Below are positions 28,902-37,434 of a stretch of 64,000 nucleotides of DNA, piece after piece; positions within the stretch are counted from its first letter, which is position 1; each line of letters opens with the position of its first letter. The position numbers were made by a program, and so were the translations under genes. The stretch lies in the NCBI RefSeq assembly GCF_900021165.1, contig NZ_FCOQ01000034.1, positions 62,001 to 126,000 on the forward strand, read 5' to 3'. The notes beneath the pieces are model-generated. The model searched no databases. It was not told the origin of the DNA and saw only the letters and a program-made list of their open reading frames with translations. This DNA comes from Paenibacillus phocaeensis (lineage in GTDB: Bacteria > Bacillota > Bacilli > Paenibacillales > Paenibacillaceae).

Positions 28902-29573
28902 TTACTTATTTACCCATTCTCCCTTGATCTGCCTGTAGAAACGATAATCTTGTTTCAGGTCAGTGTCCAGTAGTAACTTCGCTTCCTTCAAAAGTTCATT
29001 CAACGGCATAACTGCTTCAAGAGATTCTGATATTGCGATAATGGGATACGACGAGTGCCGTAATGAAGCATGCAAGTGACTGGTATCACCACGGATCACC
29101 AATACATTTCTGGATTCCGCTCCAATCTCAACCCTCCCCGTAAAGGGATAAGGAGCGGCATGAATTTGAAACGCTTTTTGTTTATCCCGCATGGCACAGC
29201 AAAACTGAAAAAACACTAAATGGGACAAAATCTGTTCCAATGTCCATGTCCTCCAGAACTCATGTGACCATTCCAAGTTGAGTAATTGCGCAGCTCGCGG
29301 GCCAATCGTATAGACGGGTATCGTATTCTTGTTCTTGAGAAGTAGGTGCTGAATCAGCTTCTTCTCAGCTAACATGCGCCGAATCTGATGCCGCTTCCAT
29401 TGGAATAAACGGCCCATTTGTACACTTCCCATACAGCCGATTAAACCAAGCGATCTGAGACCATCTGCTTCGGTAGCAGCTCGTAATGGAGCATATCCCG
29501 GTACAAGCTCCTCCGGAAATGAAGCAGGTTTAAACGTCCATTCATGTGTAATCGAGAATGGTGATGTTTTCAT
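28902..29573 (-). CDS. winged-helix protein, replication-relaxation-like
   Basis: The 223-residue product has an N-terminal winged helix-turn-helix (SLGLIGCMGSVQMGRLF, then RRMLAEKKLIQHLL and VYTIGPRAAQLL, about 35-110) followed by a mixed domain. The order resembles the replication-relaxation family found beside VirD4-type genes on Gram-positive conjugative elements; the gene at 33751-34764 has a similar start. The ATG at 29573 has AAAGGAGC 5 nt ahead. It follows the S1-domain gene. DNA binding is likely; the exact role is unknown. Confidence 0.5.
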   Translation of the reverse strand: MKTSPFSITHEWTFKPASFPEELVPGYAPLRAATEADGLRSLGLIGCMGSVQMGRLFQWKRHQIRRMLAEKKLIQHLLLKNKNTIPVYTIGPRAAQLLNLEWSHEFWRTWTLEQILSHLVFFQFCCAMRDKQKAFQIHAAPYPFTGRVEIGAESRNVLVIRGDTSHLHASLRHSSYPIIAISESLEAVMPLNELLKEAKLLLDTDLKQDYRFYRQIKGEWVNK

Positions 29574-29625
29574 ACAAAGCTCCTTTCTAAAACTGAAGTA
29601 AGGAAAGAGGCGAGAATCGCCCCTT

Positions 29626-30444
29626 TCACTTTTTTGGAATAATCCGTCCATAAATCCGTTCTTGCTTTGGATCAACCCCGCGGACCCGAATATAGACTGT
29701 GTCGCCCCGCTTCACTTTTCCAAACCGGATATGCGGAACCAGAGCATCGACTCCGCGCTCAAGATTAACGAAAATGCCGTACTCCATTACACCGGATACC
29801 TTACCTTTGTAGGTTCCTTTGGATACATATCGTTTTACGCAATCCGGCCATGGACTTTTCTCTGTTGCCTTCTTGCTAACCTTCACGATTTTATTTTCTT
29901 TATCCAGTTCTACCACCTTTACTTTGAGGTGATCCCCGGCGGTAACTTCTTCACGAAGATCATCTACCCATCCATAACCATATTCCTGAACCGGCAGTTC
30001 CGTTGTAATACCGCCAATATCCAGCATCAATACCTTGGGAGTAACATTACGTACTACCGCTGTAATTACCGCATCTTGCTCCAGCCATTTCCACGTCAAA
30101 CCTTCCATATGTTCCAGGGCTGCTTGACGGGATGCGATGAAGGTATCTCCATCACGATCATAGCTCAGGATTTTAAAGGCAACTGGTTCTCCAAGTAAAC
30201 GCCGAAATTCATGGGCATCCTTCGTACCAGAGAAATCCTGTGGGATATATCCTCTGACTCCACCGACTAATACCACGCCACACAGCTTGTTAAGCTTTGG
30301 CTCAAGACCAATTAGTTCAGCTTGCAATACAAGATCATTCTGCCGGGCACTATAAATCTGTGCCCAGCCTTCATCATAGCTGCTCTGCTCCAACTTTTCC
30401 TCGTTATAACCTTCAATCAACACTTTCTTTAACTCTTCACTCAT
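29626..30444 (-). CDS. multi-S1-domain RNA-binding protein
   Basis: The 272-residue protein has repeated S1-type OB folds. The clearest is the last, GTYKGKVSGVMEYGIFVNLE then GVDALVPH (about residues 205-265); earlier ones centre on LCGVVLVGGVRGYIPQDF and ITAVVRNVTPKVLMLDIGG. It resembles a shortened RpsA. The ATG at 30444 is 8 nt after GGAGG; an ATG at 30450 is closer. It sits between the coupling ATPase and a winged-helix protein, so it may act on element mRNA or on transfer intermediates. Confidence 0.75.
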   Translation of the reverse strand: MSEELKKVLIEGYNEEKLEQSSYDEGWAQIYSARQNDLVLQAELIGLEPKLNKLCGVVLVGGVRGYIPQDFSGTKDAHEFRRLLGEPVAFKILSYDRDGDTFIASRQAALEHMEGLTWKWLEQDAVITAVVRNVTPKVLMLDIGGITTELPVQEYGYGWVDDLREEVTAGDHLKVKVVELDKENKIVKVSKKATEKSPWPDCVKRYVSKGTYKGKVSGVMEYGIFVNLERGVDALVPHIRFGKVKRGDTVYIRVRGVDPKQERIYGRIIPKK

Positions 30445-30521
30445 GTTCATTACCTCCATAAATTTGTTTTTGGATGTTTTTGGATATTTGAAAAACCTCA
30501 ACACAATTAGCGCTGAGGTTC

Positions 30522-32021
30522 TTACTCAAATGGATCTTCTTCTGTGTTTGTCGTTGTGTAATCGAAATCATCTTCGTCTACATACGGTTCATCTTGGATA
30601 GGGTCAGATATAAATTTCAAACGAGAAGTAAAAGTTTCTTGATTAGGCTGCGCATCGAATGCCACATTTCCATGTTCAAGTTTAGCGCCCCTGCTCTTGA
30701 TTACGGCACCAAATCCTCTCCACCATCGCCGCTTTACTTCCCATTCCCGCCGCTCTTTCCAGTCCCTCGGAACAAATGAACCTTTGCCTATTTTCGGCGG
30801 TAAAGGTGTGCCATCGTCCAGCAGCTTCGCCACGTAATGGAATTTGGGTAGTCCATCCATCATCTGCGTGTAAAAAATACGGTCTTCTTCTTTTTCCGTG
30901 TCCCGGTAGTTCTCCGGCAAAAAGTTAGGGAGTAATAATTGCTGTTTAAATGTGCTTTGACGCATTATGATTTGTTTCTTCCCAAATTCCCGACTAAATT
31001 CAACAGCATCTTGATAAGATAGACCGCCAAAAGCGATTTTGTTTCGGCAACTCGTCATAATGGATTGCTTCATGGCCTTAGCATTGATCTTGCCAGATTC
31101 GACTTCTAGCTGTCCCAGAGACTGGATAGCAAATATTCCGGCTGTTCGATATTCGGCTGCAATGGATAAGAACAACTCCACATCAGGATTAATATATCGG
31201 GAATACTCATCCACGATCATAAAATGCGGTACGCGCGTGCGCTCTGTGCCCGGCCTGCGGAATGTTCCGCTCTGCAAATGCATCACGACGAACTGACCAA
31301 AGGCATCCCCGGCTTTCCGCAATTTGCCCATGGCCGTATTTACAGCTAATACACCGCCAGAAGCAAAATGCTTGTCCATGTCGAAATCGGATTGTCCGGT
31401 CAAGATTGGCTCCAAATGCCGGTTAGACGTTAAGTTCTCAAGCTGGGCGCGAAGCCCGATAACAAATTGCTGGTATTTTTCTTTTTGCGCTCCAAGCAGT
31501 TCCGATTGGAAAAACTGAACCAGATCAGATTCACCCTCTTTAAAACGAAGTTCCTGTACCTTATCCTCCAACAACCGTTGATCTCGCATCGTTCGGAGTA
31601 CATCGCCCAGGTTAACATCATCCAGGTAAAGACGTTTTAAAAGCTTGGTAATATTCCGTCCGGCTAGCTCCTGCACTGTAGCAAAAAATGCTTCCTGTTT
31701 CCCGAACATAGATTTAAGGACAGTAACCGTAGCTTCTGCTACGTCGTCCTCGTCGCCTTTCATCACCGGAAACCGCGCGCTATGAGTTATTGTGGGATCA
31801 ACATGGACACAGGGCATATCCATCTCACCGCACATTTCTACTACCATTGCCGCAACATCACCTTTAGGCTCCACAACAGAAAGTCCTAGTGGAACCCCCT
31901 TCTTCTTCAGAAGCAGCAACTGATAAATCATTGGCTTGAGTAAAGTGGCTGTCTTTCCACAGCGGGTAGGGCCAACAACAAGCATATGCGTGAACATATC
32001 ACTGCCTCCCCATTGAATCAT
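30522..32021 (-). CDS. VirD4/TraG-like conjugative coupling ATPase
   Basis: This 499-residue P-loop ATPase has Walker A VGPTRCGKT (residues 16-24), Walker B FMIVDEYSRY (about residue 250) and a coupling-protein glutamine motif region (GIFAIQSLGQLE). Such proteins bring relaxase-bound DNA to a secretion channel. There is no N-terminal transmembrane segment, unlike many VirD4 proteins; the membrane protein just upstream (33223-33711) could supply it. AAGGTGAG precedes the ATG at 32021. The IS605-type insertion lies between these two genes and appears not to break either frame. Confidence 0.82.
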   Translation of the reverse strand: MIQWGGSDMFTHMLVVGPTRCGKTATLLKPMIYQLLLLKKKGVPLGLSVVEPKGDVAAMVVEMCGEMDMPCVHVDPTITHSARFPVMKGDEDDVAEATVTVLKSMFGKQEAFFATVQELAGRNITKLLKRLYLDDVNLGDVLRTMRDQRLLEDKVQELRFKEGESDLVQFFQSELLGAQKEKYQQFVIGLRAQLENLTSNRHLEPILTGQSDFDMDKHFASGGVLAVNTAMGKLRKAGDAFGQFVVMHLQSGTFRRPGTERTRVPHFMIVDEYSRYINPDVELFLSIAAEYRTAGIFAIQSLGQLEVESGKINAKAMKQSIMTSCRNKIAFGGLSYQDAVEFSREFGKKQIIMRQSTFKQQLLLPNFLPENYRDTEKEEDRIFYTQMMDGLPKFHYVAKLLDDGTPLPPKIGKGSFVPRDWKERREWEVKRRWWRGFGAVIKSRGAKLEHGNVAFDAQPNQETFTSRLKFISDPIQDEPYVDEDDFDYTTTNTEEDPFE

Positions 32022-32096
32022 GCTCTCACCTTCCTTTCTATTGATTAATTTATTCAATAATTGTGGTATAATAGATTGCAAAGGGGGGTGATTTCC

Positions 32097-33161
32097 TTGC
32101 TTTGCACGATGAAGATCAAACTGTTGACGGATAGTGAACAACATCGAAAGTTATTGGACACCATGAAACGATTCAATGAAGCGTGTAACTACATCAGCAA
32201 AGTTTCTTTTGAATCCAAAACGTTCGGTAAAATTGGTATCCAAAAGCTTTGTTATTACGACGTCCGCGAGCGCTTCGGTCTGTCGGCGCAGTTGGTTGTC
32301 CGCTCTATCGGAAAGGTTGCAGAAAGTTACAAAACTGAACGCAAGTCCGTCCATGCCTTCCGCGAATTTGGGGCCGTCGTGTATGACCAGCGTATTCTGT
32401 CCTTCAAAGGGCTGGAGTACGCATCTATACTTACACTTGAAGGACGCATTGACGTCCCTATGATTATTAGCGCCTACCACAAAGGCGTATTGCAGGGCCG
32501 CAGGGTTCGCGGGCAAGCCGACTTGATTTTACAAGACGGATCATTTTATCTCCTCCTTGTGGTTGATTTGCCGGACGGAACACCGTTTGAGCCAGAAGGC
32601 GTAATTGGCGTTGACCTTGGTATTGCGAATATCGCTGTTGATTCCACGAGCGAAGTATTTTCTGGTTCAAAGGTTAACAGCATTCGCGCTCGTCATCGTC
32701 GTTTGCGAAAGAAACTGCAAGCGAAAGGCACCAAATCTGCTAAACGCTTGCTTAAAAAGCGTCGCCGCAAAGAACAGCGTTTTGTACGCGATATAAACCA
32801 CTGCATTTCCAAGAAGATTGTTGAGAAAGCCAAAGGCACTCGGTCTATGATTGCTCTCGAAGACCTCAAAGGTATTCGGGAACGGACGGAGAAGACGGTT
32901 AAAAAGGCTCAGCGTGCGAAACATTCTTCTTGGGCGTTCTATCAGCTTCGCCAGTTTATCGAGTACAAGGCTAGACTGGCTGGTGTACCAGTGGTTTTGG
33001 TTGATCCGCGCAACACATCCCGAACATGTCCGGAATGCGGACTGATCGACAAAAAGAACCGAGCGACCAGAGATACATTCCATTGTCAATGCTGTGGGTA
33101 CGCTGCTCCAGCCGACAATGTGGCTGCTCGTATCATTGCGAGCAGGGCTACTGTCATATAG
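32097..33161 (+). CDS. tnpB: TnpB RNA-guided nuclease
   Basis: The 354-residue TnpB keeps the RuvC triad: Asp173 in IGVDLGIAN, Glu255 in IALEDLKG and Asp340 in PADNVAARI. A zinc finger (CPECG, then CQCCG) sits between the last two. TnpB cleaves DNA next to the element's target motif, guided by an RNA from the element's right end. The TTG at 32097 follows AAGGGGGGTG by 6 nt; an internal ATG at 32109 is an alternative. The intact active site suggests function. TATAAT lies upstream at about 32068. Confidence 0.88.
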   Translation: MLCTMKIKLLTDSEQHRKLLDTMKRFNEACNYISKVSFESKTFGKIGIQKLCYYDVRERFGLSAQLVVRSIGKVAESYKTERKSVHAFREFGAVVYDQRILSFKGLEYASILTLEGRIDVPMIISAYHKGVLQGRRVRGQADLILQDGSFYLLLVVDLPDGTPFEPEGVIGVDLGIANIAVDSTSEVFSGSKVNSIRARHRRLRKKLQAKGTKSAKRLLKKRRRKEQRFVRDINHCISKKIVEKAKGTRSMIALEDLKGIRERTEKTVKKAQRAKHSSWAFYQLRQFIEYKARLAGVPVVLVDPRNTSRTCPECGLIDKKNRATRDTFHCQCCGYAAPADNVAARIIASRATVI

Positions 33162-33221
33162 CCAAACGCGGCAGATTTATTCTAGCTGCAAGCTCACGGC
33201 TTTAGCCGTGTGGTTTATGAC
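33150..33221 (+). ncRNA. right-end scaffold of the TnpB guide RNA (omega RNA)
   Basis: The 3' end of tnpB and the right end of the element, with the hairpin CACGGC-TTTA-GCCGTG (33195-33210) and the tail GGTTTATGAC, match the layout of omega-RNA scaffolds. The guide would be the adjacent host sequence starting CTCAATCCTTCATAGG at 33222. Confidence 0.55.
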
Positions 33222-33222
33222 C

Positions 33223-33711
33223 TCAATCCTTCATAGGTATTTCTTCACCCAAATTCAGCCGAATCTCTGTCTTGGAGGAAATAAATAGACGTTTAAAACT
33301 TTTCCAACGATCGGCTGCCGTAGGTTTGACATGGACAAGTTGTTGCTTGCTCACATTGCCTCGACGGTTTTTCAAATTGTGTTCGAGTCTGCAATTGGCA
33401 AAAGTAAGGAACGAGGACAAAATGAGTGCTGCTATAAAGGCTGTGTGCACGGTTCCTGTTATCGAAAACGGAAAGGATAGAGTCGCTATAATCTCCTCTT
33501 TCAGTCTGAGACACAACGCTATCCCAATCCAAAGCAGGCTGGTGAAGAAGTAAATTAGCTTATTCTCCCGTTCTAACACCCAACCGTATAAATAGATGAT
33601 TAAACCGACGATGCTAAGTGACCAAGGAATAAATAACGGCCAACCCGGTAAGCGCCAATACAAATAAGCCCACCCGCCAAGAGTGAGCAATAAGCTTACG
33701 AATCTGATCAT
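33223..33711 (-). CDS. small polytopic membrane protein of the transfer region
   Basis: The 162-residue protein has about five hydrophobic segments (FVSLLLTLGGWAYLY, WSLSIVGLIIYLYGWVL, LIYFFTSLLWIGIALCL, HTAFIAALILSSFLTFA) and a soluble basic C-terminal tail. Position directly upstream of the membrane-segment-less VirD4-like ATPase suggests a separate membrane anchor for it. The ATG at 33711 has AAAGGAAAC 9 nt ahead; a TTG at 33744 is also in frame. The family is not recognised. Confidence 0.6.
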   Translation of the reverse strand: MIRFVSLLLTLGGWAYLYWRLPGWPLFIPWSLSIVGLIIYLYGWVLERENKLIYFFTSLLWIGIALCLRLKEEIIATLSFPFSITGTVHTAFIAALILSSFLTFANCRLEHNLKNRRGNVSKQQLVHVKPTAADRWKSFKRLFISSKTEIRLNLGEEIPMKD

Positions 33712-33750
33712 GGCATATAAGTTTCCTTTCAAATCTTCGTTCAAATGAAT

Positions 33751-34764
33751 TCAAAGGGAATTCTTTGAAATACCCACAATATCCACATGTGCTGCGGTTG
33801 ATAACTCCTGCTTGTAGTGTTCAACTTCCTCCTCATAACAAAAAAGAAGGACTCTTCGTCCTACTGTCTGGCTTACACCTATGGAGTAGTTGGTTAAACA
33901 TCGTTTCAAAGTCATCATGTTCATCGTCAGGAGTTCGATGACATAGGGGTCTTTCCACGGACCAATCCGTTCTTTTTGCACCAGTCCGTATTCAAATCCG
34001 TATTTGCTGGAATGGCCAACTTCTTTCAGTTCTCCGTATGGTTCAAGCAATTTCTGTAGCTTTAAAAACGTGTTTGTCAGGATGTATTCCCTCGTGATTT
34101 GAATCCCCCACTCATTGAACGGCAGCAAGTGAACCGGGATACCACCTGTAACTAAATTTAGCTTCTCACTCATGGTTTCAAAAGCATGTTTAACGGACTC
34201 GCTCTTGTAATAAACCAGGAATCCTCGCAGTTTCATGTGCTTTTTGATCTCGTTGATGATCTTGATTAACGTTTGTTCCCTGGCATCGGGCATTAGGATG
34301 TAGATCATATAATCCCCTTTGTCACTTCTGAACCCACCGACCGTTAGATTACCACGGTTGAGATTGTATTTGCGCTTGATCTGGCGAGAGTCCATATACG
34401 GCACTTCGGGGATCTGCACGAATAGCTCGTTCGCATCGGTAATGTACTGCCGTTGTTGAATTGACAGCCCCAAATCCCTTGCTCGATAGTTCTTGCTGTC
34501 CAATAAGCCACGTTCTATTAACAAATCCATTCCCGCTTCGGTTAATCGAACATACGCCGCCGTAACTGTTCGACCTGCGGTTCTCTTACCGTACACATTC
34601 GTAGTTATGAGTCCTTCCTTCTTCATGATATATAACCGTTTATGTGCGTACTTCTCACTGGCAAAATGCTTCATCGTAATTTGCTTCTTCGTCATTTCCC
34701 GTAATTCATACAGTTCCTGCAATATACTCAGGTCTCGGTCTGTCCATTCACGTTGTCTTGGCAT
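33751..34764 (-). CDS. replication-relaxation family-like winged-helix protein
   Basis: The 337-residue protein starts with a clear winged helix-turn-helix (SILQELYELREMTKKQITMK, then YIMKKEGLITTNVYG and RLTEAGMDLLIERG, about 12-90), then an alpha/beta domain containing YMIYILMPDAREQTLIKII and a C-terminal segment with RRVLLFCYEEE. This order is typical of replication-relaxation family proteins near VirD4 genes in Bacillus-type plasmids. It probably binds the element's own DNA. The strong TTACCTCC complement gives a good ribosome site before the ATG. Confidence 0.65.
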   Translation of the reverse strand: MPRQREWTDRDLSILQELYELREMTKKQITMKHFASEKYAHKRLYIMKKEGLITTNVYGKRTAGRTVTAAYVRLTEAGMDLLIERGLLDSKNYRARDLGLSIQQRQYITDANELFVQIPEVPYMDSRQIKRKYNLNRGNLTVGGFRSDKGDYMIYILMPDAREQTLIKIINEIKKHMKLRGFLVYYKSESVKHAFETMSEKLNLVTGGIPVHLLPFNEWGIQITREYILTNTFLKLQKLLEPYGELKEVGHSSKYGFEYGLVQKERIGPWKDPYVIELLTMNMMTLKRCLTNYSIGVSQTVGRRVLLFCYEEEVEHYKQELSTAAHVDIVGISKNSL

Positions 34765-35005
34765 GTTTACCTCCTTTCTGCTGGAAATTCACTGCCCCGC
34801 TTTCTAAGGCACATCGTCTTGTCAGGGACGGTTTATGGGTTAATGAACGGGAGGCGTAGGACGGGGTGCTCAGAGTCTAACGCTCAACTGCGTTTCGCGG
34901 TAGCCTCTTCCCACCTTTCCGCTCCAGCCTTGATTTCTTATCGGGTACAATCCAATATCCAGCACTTATTTCTAAGAAGTTCTTTCTGAAAATAACGGGT
35001 TCAAC
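34765..35005 (+). other. non-coding gap in the transfer region; possible oriT
   Basis: These 241 bp hold no credible gene. A short inverted repeat AACGC-TCAACT-GCGTT followed by TCGCGGTAGCC lies near 34879, and the region sits between transfer genes, where an origin of transfer could be. No relaxase is visible to match it, so this is only a candidate. Confidence 0.25.
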
Positions 35006-35647
35006 TCATAGGGGGTGTTTATCGGGTTCAAACATACCCGAAAAATCATGGCCGGCCCGATACTTTTCACGAATATTTTCAATCATTTTCATAGCATTTT
35101 GGGAAGGTGTAACAAAGACTTGAACATGGTTTTTACGCTTCACATCCAAGAATCCCGATTCCATAATTTCTATTTCCTTCCACGAATCATCTTTGATCAA
35201 TCCAGCATATCGAATCGCGTTTATTATTGCGCTACGGTTACGATTGTCTAGGTCACGAATCAATAAATCCTCAAAAAAATGACAGATATAAATAAAGGCC
35301 GAACTCAGAACAGGAGTTTCTGTTTGGGAAGCCGCTACTGCTTCCATTGTGGCCTGAATAGTAGCTTGAGTGTAGTAGTCCTTAATTTGATTGCCGTAAT
35401 ACTTGTCTTTCAGATAAAGCGGCAGCATCCCTTGATACGAGAAATGATAAACTGGATTATCTCCCAGCATGTACGTTCTATAGATACATGGTGGATACGC
35501 CTTCGGATCAGGAGAGGTACTTTCTGGCAGCATCGTCCTCCATTCTGATAAAGCCGTTCCTAATTTGAAAGAAAGCTCTACTGCCTGTTTGTACATCTCC
35601 TCCAACTCTTCAGTTCTTTTTCGAGTACGCTGCTCCCAAAACGACAT
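35006..35647 (-). CDS. protein with RusA-like resolvase core
   Basis: The 213-residue product has, in its C-terminal half, RDLDNRNRSAIINAI followed by GLIKDDSWKEIE, the spacing and acidic residues expected of RusA-type Holliday-junction resolvases (DxDN helix, then DD). The N-terminal half is long and unfamiliar (FKLGTALSEWRTMLPE). Position between the partition and transfer genes fits processing of recombination intermediates. The ATG at 35647 is favoured over GTG at 35656 by ribosome-site distance. The usual Lys after DNxxK is replaced, which weakens the call. Confidence 0.45.
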   Translation of the reverse strand: MSFWEQRTRKRTEELEEMYKQAVELSFKLGTALSEWRTMLPESTSPDPKAYPPCIYRTYMLGDNPVYHFSYQGMLPLYLKDKYYGNQIKDYYTQATIQATMEAVAASQTETPVLSSAFIYICHFFEDLLIRDLDNRNRSAIINAIRYAGLIKDDSWKEIEIMESGFLDVKRKNHVQVFVTPSQNAMKMIENIREKYRAGHDFSGMFEPDKHPL

Positions 35648-35744
35648 CTGATTCACTCTCCATTTTGGTACTAAATTGTATGTGCATCACTTATCACTTT
35701 TATCTGCCGCATTATCTGCTGCACATAGGCACATCTGAAGCGTA

Positions 35745-36992
35745 TCACTTCAGGCTGTTTAAAAAATCAAAGGGATCGGATTTCTCTTGGGCTGTTTTTG
35801 GTGCAGGTTCTTCTTCAAGCAACGCCTCCAGATCAACTACCGCTTTCTTATCCCTAGACTTGACTCGTGCTAGCGCCTCTGCAATGGTATCCGTCTTCTG
35901 GCTACGTTCTTCCGCTCTGCGCTCCAGTTCGGCCAGCTCTTCCGTCAGTGTTTTCACGCTATCGGGAAAATTCAACCCTGCAAACACACTATAGACTGTT
36001 ACTTGCCCAGGCTGATCTCCAACATAGGTAGCCACAGGGTTCTCATCCAAAATAGGAGTACTCTCTTTCAGGAATGATTGAATCTGCTCCACAAAAGCAT
36101 GAGTGAACAAGCGCTTTGCCGTAGAACTATCGGCTACAATACTAATTGCGCTGCTTGTTGCGTCCTGAAGATCGTAACCGGCTGACAACTCTCCGTTTAG
36201 CACACTTTGCTTGATCGCTTCCATATATGTTACTGGAGAAGCCAGGTCAACAGACTGAGCGGAAAGAATGCACTTACCGATGTGTAAGCAGCCACCTGTC
36301 TTAAGCATGTTCAACCATTCCGAAGCATCAAAGTGATAGCTACCATATGGCTTGTAGCTGGCTGTGACAGTGTTCAGATCGTGGAGCAGCCGTGCCACAT
36401 GGCGATTACATGAATTCATGAAATCCTCCACACTCTGATTTTTATTCAAGCCAGTTTGGAACAGCTTTTCATTGTCCACTACAACAATAGCTCCTAAGCC
36501 TTGCATAGCCCGCTTAATCACTTGCAGACGTTGCAAGGCATTGTCTAGAACCTTCCGGCCCTCGTCTCGACGTGGCAACGTAAGCAACAAACCAAAGCGT
36601 CCTGCAAAGCCCTTTCCGTGAAGCAGGCGAATAGCTTCAATAACCGCACCTGTTCCTGTACCGCCGCCTAAACCACAGCAGATGAAAATGTAATCCCGGT
36701 CATTAAAGTAGCTCTGCACAGTCTCTGTAATAGTTTCCTTGTGAACATTGAATGCTTCCTGCCCAAGCTGAATATCCCGACCTACTCCACGTTCAAATCC
36801 TGGCAGCTTGATTTTCTTGATATTTGGATAATCTGGCAGTTTGAGAAGATCCATCTCATTACTGTTGATCAACAAGGCCGTATAAGGACGCTGCTCACTT
36901 TTGGCAGATAACCGCATTCCAGCACATGCATGAGCAATAGAAGTACCTCCCATCCCTAACCCCAGAAATCCATACTTCAAACTGATATTCAT
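35745..36992 (-). CDS. tubZ: TubZ-like tubulin/FtsZ family GTPase
   Basis: The 415-residue protein has the tubulin signature GGGTGTG (residues 109-115), an N-terminal FLGLGMGGTSIAHAC nucleotide-binding loop, and a long charged C-terminal tail. It lacks the FtsZ-type C-terminal FtsA/ZipA-binding peptide. TubZ filaments treadmill and move plasmids bound by TubR on centromere repeats. The start overlaps the upstream small DNA-binding gene by 4 nt, as in tubRZ operons. No tandem centromere repeats were found close by. It indicates that the element can exist as, or derives from, a plasmid. Confidence 0.8.
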   Translation of the reverse strand: MNISLKYGFLGLGMGGTSIAHACAGMRLSAKSEQRPYTALLINSNEMDLLKLPDYPNIKKIKLPGFERGVGRDIQLGQEAFNVHKETITETVQSYFNDRDYIFICCGLGGGTGTGAVIEAIRLLHGKGFAGRFGLLLTLPRRDEGRKVLDNALQRLQVIKRAMQGLGAIVVVDNEKLFQTGLNKNQSVEDFMNSCNRHVARLLHDLNTVTASYKPYGSYHFDASEWLNMLKTGGCLHIGKCILSAQSVDLASPVTYMEAIKQSVLNGELSAGYDLQDATSSAISIVADSSTAKRLFTHAFVEQIQSFLKESTPILDENPVATYVGDQPGQVTVYSVFAGLNFPDSVKTLTEELAELERRAEERSQKTDTIAEALARVKSRDKKAVVDLEALLEEEPAPKTAQEKSDPFDFLNSLK

Positions 36993-37354
36993 TGCTCCGC
37001 TCCCTTTCGTTTGATTCGTTCTTGCATCAGCTTATATTGCCTATAGTTGAGTAGTTCTTCCCCTAACGGGGATAATGTGTATCGTTTGGATTTTGCTACT
37101 TCAGCTACCTTGACCAGCGATGCTCCCTCTAACATCGCTGCTGCTTCATCCAGCAAATGCCTTGATCTAATCGGCAATTTTTCTTGCCCCGCATCAGGAT
37201 GTATCTGTTTGTACAAGGCGTTGGTTACATCCCTTAGCTGCTCCTTCTGTACAGGTCGTTCTGCCATCCTGAGAGCTGCCAACATCCACATCATGTTTTC
37301 GTTCTCAGCGGTAGCCGATAGTAGCGCATCCAAAATGGCTTCTCTGCTCATCAA
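36989..37354 (-). CDS. tubR: TubR-like small winged-helix protein
   Basis: The 121-residue protein is predicted helical with a likely winged HTH (EKLPIRSRHLLDEAAAMLEG, then SLVKVAEVAKSKRYTLSPLG). TubR proteins are about 100-residue winged-helix DNA binders encoded immediately upstream of tubZ; here the genes overlap by 4 nt. The assignment rests on size, fold type and position, not on sequence motifs, since TubR proteins diverge strongly. Confidence 0.55.
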   Translation of the reverse strand: MMSREAILDALLSATAENENMMWMLAALRMAERPVQKEQLRDVTNALYKQIHPDAGQEKLPIRSRHLLDEAAAMLEGASLVKVAEVAKSKRYTLSPLGEELLNYRQYKLMQERIKRKGAEQ

Positions 37355-37388
37355 GATTGTTCACCTCCCTTCACCTATTAGCAAAAAC

Positions 37389-37417
37389 CAAAAAAGCCTC
37401 TACCCGAAGGCAGAGGC
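37389..37417 (-). terminator. rho-independent terminator before tubRZ
   Basis: GCCTCTACC-CGAA-GGCAGAGGC forms a near-perfect hairpin (37396-37417) followed on the minus strand by a run of T. It ends the transcript of the gene at 37435-38010. Confidence 0.85.
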
Positions 37418-37434
37418 TATTGAACGGTATTTGT

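Larger units (their letters stand above)
32046..33221 (+). mobile_element. IS200/IS605-type TnpB-only insertion
   Basis: The element begins right after TTGAT (32041-32045), a known target motif for ISDra2-like elements, and ends after ATGAC at 33221, just beyond a CACGGCTTTAGCCGTG hairpin. Only tnpB is present, so movement needs a Y1 transposase in trans. It lies in the gap between two minus-strand transfer genes. Confidence 0.6.

Noticed and set aside
32022-33744. The idea that the IS605-type insertion split one membrane-anchored VirD4 gene into two.
   Set aside because: The upstream gene ends with its own stop before the insertion and the ATPase gene has its own ribosome site and ATG after it, so two separate genes fit better.
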